A DNA stretch of 64,000 nucleotides. It comes from Hemibagrus wyckioides. Taxonomy: Eukaryota > Chordata > Actinopteri > Siluriformes > Bagridae. Shown piece after piece: positions 60,431-64,000 of this stretch. The stretch is from positions 17,404,928-17,468,927 of the forward strand of contig NC_080711.1 of assembly GCF_019097595.1 (NCBI RefSeq). The letters run 5' to 3'. The notes under the pieces were generated by a model. The model was not told the origin of the DNA, made no database searches, and worked only from the letters and a program-made list of their open reading frames with translations. Numbering within the stretch: the stretch's first letter is position 1; each line of letters opens with the position of its first letter. A program made the translations under genes and the position numbers.

Positions 60431-61308
60431 TTTTAGGTCAGTGTAGTTTTTGAGTTCATTACAGACACTAATCCCTTGCTGTCACAAGCTGACAGATTTA
60501 ATGTCAGATCTGTGATGGTGTGATAGTCTCCACTTGGCTCTGTCCATGGCTGTCTCCTGGTCACAGGCTATCCACACAGATACATCCATAGCGGCAGTGA
60601 GCACCACTAAGCGATGAGACTCCAACCAGGGGTAGAGCGTCTGGATGGGTCAGGCAGGTCCAGAAAGAAGTTGTTCAACCTAATGATGACTTCACTTGCA
60701 TCAAAACTTCTTTGGACCACATTGAGAGTTCCCATGAATAGTTACCAAATGCAAATTCACCACTTGGAGTCAGCTCAAGACTTTGATACCCTTAATTTGC
60801 CATGAAATAATGAGGAAATGGACCACACTTGACCATGAAACTGCTCATCAGTCAACTATAAAATTACTTTTCAGCCTGTGGAAATGGAGGGACCATGTAA
60901 AAATGACTGTAATTCTAATGCAATATTTTTGTTAAACCACTTGAAATAAATCTGAAAGTCTACAATTCAGTCACTTCTTGATTTCTTAATCCTTTGTGGT
61001 GGTAGAGGCAAAATTAGGAAAATTTTAATTATGGACCAATGGACCCAACCGTAAGTAAAGGATTCTGGGACTGAATCTGTTGCAAGACAGTTATAAGTAA
61101 TTATTTTATGCTGTGATTTTGAATACAAGGCATAGAGGAAATCCAGACACTGTGGAAAACCTTTTCAACATGTGAGGGAAGGCAACATGGCCCACATTTG
61201 AGTTCAATTACTGCTCACTCACACTCAAACTCAGCATGGCCACATCGTTTTCGTGATTCTTCCGGGGTGTGTGAGCATGTGAGTGGAAGTGGGTTCCAGT
61301 AAACGGGA

Positions 61309-61313
<5 letters not shown>

Positions 61314-61345
<32 letters not shown>
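61314..61345. repeat. Poly(A) tract
   Basis: About 30 consecutive A residues, possibly the tail of a retroposed sequence inserted in the plus orientation. Confidence 0.9.
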
Positions 61346-61348
<3 letters not shown>

Positions 61349-61649
61349 CTCTGCCATGGATTGGAATTAGAGTTTCATTTTTTTCTCACTCTTGTACAAG
61401 ACATGCCAAATTTGGATGACTGGTTAGTTCTAAGACCAATAATAAGCCAATAAATGGGTCGTCATTTGCTGTTATCTTAGATTGGCCTGAAGTCTGTCTT
61501 TAATGAGCCCTCAGATATGAGAAAGTATGACCCTTTAACAGAATACAGCCAGAATACAATCACTGATTAAACATGGTCACAAATTGTACACCAGCAGTGG
61601 AACCAAGTTATTTAACCCTATCTGATGCAGTGAGTAGTTTGACCAGTAA

Positions 61650-62010
61650 AATGACCAAGTTTTTCCAACAGTGGATTTTTTCTTTATATTCCAAGACGAC
61701 AATGCCAGGATTCATTGTGCTCAAAATGTGAAAGACTGGTTCAGGGAGCATGAGACATCATTTTCACACACACATTGACCACCACAGAGTCCAGACCTTA
61801 ACCATTGATGATCAGTGGGATGTGCTGGAGAAGACTTTATGCAGTAGTCTGACTCGTCCATCAACACAAGATCTTGGTGGAAATAAATGTTGTGGCATTG
61901 CATAAGCTTATGGAAATGATGCCATGGCGAATGCCTGCCATAACCAAAGCAAAAGGCGGTCCAACAAAATATTAGTGTGTGACCTTTTTTGGTCAGGCAG
62001 TGTGTAAATA
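61650..62010 (+). pseudogene. Mariner/Tc1-type transposase relic
   Basis: In shifting frames this reads like '[17 protein letters not shown]' (second Asp block) followed by a decayed proline/Asp-Leu-Asn block, and ends 'caaaaggcggtccaacaaaa' (the GGP end of Tc1 proteins). A right terminus like 'tggtcaggcagtgtg' follows near 61990. The left end was not located. Confidence 0.7.
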
Positions 62011-64000
62011 TTTAAATAAATAAATGAGAAAATTCAATAATTCAGTTTATACCACAGCACATTTGGCAGGCCTGTCAGTGTAATAGAATCAGTGTAAATG
62101 CCATTAGAAGTCTGTGTAAAAGCCTGCTATGAGCTGTGGTGTCATAGCATCGCATAAAATCTATTCGAGTTTGGCCAGTACCAGCGTAGCATACTGCAGC
62201 TTCTGCTTGTACAGTGGGCCAGTGTGATGGTTGAAGAACAGAGTATGTGATTTATACAGTTTGCACAGTTTGGCCCCATTGCTTGAGTCTGCATCTGGGA
62301 CTCCAGTTGTGCAATTCCATACATCACAATTGTTTAGTCAGATTTGAACAGTGGTGTTCAATATGTTCATCGTTTTATTGTTTAATACAGGTCAGTGTAT
62401 GTGCTTCTTTTCTTTCTTTCTTGTTTTTTAGATGCTCTTAGCACATGCACACACATCACAATGGTAAGCTGATTAAAGTCTTATGAAAGTCCAGTTTTAT
62501 ATATCATTAAAGCAGTCTGTCTCCTCCACTCACTATAATAACCCTTTCCTTTCATCACAAAATTTAAAATTTAAACTCTGCAGATTCCACATCTGGGGTC
62601 TGATTTATCAAAGTGTGTGTAAAAGAACTGGGACTTTGAAATTTATGAGTAAGAGCCACCAGTACACACAAGAAAATTGGTATTTATCACACGTGTTGTT
62701 CATACAGCAGACACAACGGCCAGTGATAAATCTATGGCTTTCTAATTTGAAGTGCTCTTGCACAGCCATCGTCATCTGCATAATGATAAGCCCACTAATC
62801 TCCATATATGGTAAACAACTTCTCATTAAAATGGCTTGGAGCATTTTTCAAGATAAACCTCACCAACAATAAATGACGAGATACCGATGCATGAAGCATA
62901 GAGCAAAACAAAAATGGTTTATTTGGCACTCTTATGAGTGGTTAGTCTAATGAATGTGCTATTAAATTATATTTTTTGAGTATACATGTGCATTTTCTTG
63001 CCTTTATTTTCATTCAGAGTGAAAAGTCATAATATTTGCCAGTGTGACTCGAGCGATATCAGTTAAGCTAACACACTTCATTATTTAGCTTGTAGCTGGT
63101 TGAGAAATGCAAGACCTGTCTACAACATGTCTTTGAAATTCCCCAAGAATAGAGATCAAGTAGTACCACTGTCAGCATAGAGTTTCCACTGGTGCCTAAA
63201 AACATGCTCCTACTCCTCAAGCCACATGTGCACATGTGCCAAATCAAACAAGGCATCATGACAATCAATCTTTAGATGTATGATATTAAGGTACACGCCA
63301 TCTTACCTGTCTGCACCACAATGATCACTAATTACTCTCTCCATTATAACTGTCAGTATATGAAATACGAGCTTATAATGATTTTGTGTGTAATCAATTT
63401 TATTATTTTTTTTACCACTAGGGGTATGCGTGTGATCAGAGTTGTATGGGAATATATACGCATGCATCTTCATGCTAAAGCAAAACTTGATGAAGCACAT
63501 TCTATTCATTGAAACAGGAGTATGCACAGTTTATGATGAATGAGTCACTTTATGTGGACTTCACACAAGGTTCAACTGAAATGAGTCCCAGACCACCTTT
63601 TACAAGTGGAACAGGGATTGTGAACGAAAACAGCTTTCACACTTTACTAAATGTACTGAACTCTCGAGGTCTTGAGGGAAACAGCCCTGAGCCCGAAAAA
63701 AAAAATATGCACATTGCTGCATGCACAAAAGTGATGCATGGAATTGCACAATCTATCTATGGTTCAAAAAGCATTCTTCTTTGTGAAAGCAAACCTGTGA
63801 TTATGAGACCCTCCCCCAAACAAGCCCAGGATCTGTCCTGGGTGTGGACTCGAGTATGCAGGCCAAGTGTGAAAACACCCTCAAAGGGATTCGAGTGCTG
63901 TCACTGTGCTGTTTCTCTTTTGCACTTTTTTTTTTATTCTTTGCATTATATTCCACAATTCCAGGCATCTTCTACGCAGTAGTGTTGCTATGATAAAGAA

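Larger units (their letters stand above)
56090..64000 (+). other. Septin 9 intron running off the window
   Basis: No exon resembling the septin P-loop region was found up to 64000. Frames present are short and unrecognised, except in transposon relics listed separately. The stretches 57.6-60.1 kb and 62.0-64.0 kb hold nothing I can name. Confidence 0.6.

Overview
This window is vertebrate nuclear DNA, almost certainly from a teleost fish. Genes are split into short GT-AG exons, long stretches are AT-rich non-coding DNA, and simple repeats and Tc1/mariner-type transposons are abundant. No bacterial, viral or organellar gene organisation is seen. An otophysan such as a catfish would fit the Tc1 load, but the species cannot be fixed from the sequence.

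Layout. (1) 820-1864, plus strand: a complete five-exon preprotachykinin gene (tac4-like) encoding two FxGLM-amide peptides. (2) 2.5-7.5 kb, minus strand: a multi-exon gene for a domesticated integrase of the GIN (gypsy-integrase/Ginger) type. Its catalytic residues are mostly replaced, and transposon remnants lie in its introns. (3) 8.2-9.5 kb: a Tc1 element with intact terminal repeats and an uninterrupted transposase frame that lacks the first catalytic aspartate. (4) 9.6-10.6 kb: a promoter-like region with CRE and YY1-type sites. (5) 10.7-14.2 kb: a palindromic TTAA-flanked MITE, a Tc1 relic carrying a second nested element, and a LINE relic. (6) 14.57-16.41 kb, plus strand: a four-exon CD7-like single-Ig membrane receptor. 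(7) 16.9-29.4 kb: repeat-rich spacer with degenerate local duplications, LINE and SINE relics and a 660-bp TCTTC tract. (8) 29.54 kb to beyond 56 kb, plus strand: the 5' half of septin 9. Four separate first-exon systems (29.5+35.7, 38.1, 47.4 and 54.9 kb) all splice in the same phase to one large exon at 55436-56089. The GTPase-domain exons must lie beyond the right edge. The rest (56-64 kb) is septin 9 intron with Tc1 and LINE relics.

The genes are not a functional unit: a neuropeptide precursor, a transposon-derived gene, a leukocyte receptor and a cytoskeletal GTPase. The most rewarding points are the septin 9 promoter array (notably the 54.87-kb first exon), the catalytically degenerate integrase gene, the Tc1 copy that looks intact but is probably dead, and the CD7-like protein that keeps the YEDM tail motif but has lost a canonical Ig cysteine. 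All exon models come from reading splice sites and protein similarity by eye; no alignment or RNA evidence was available.
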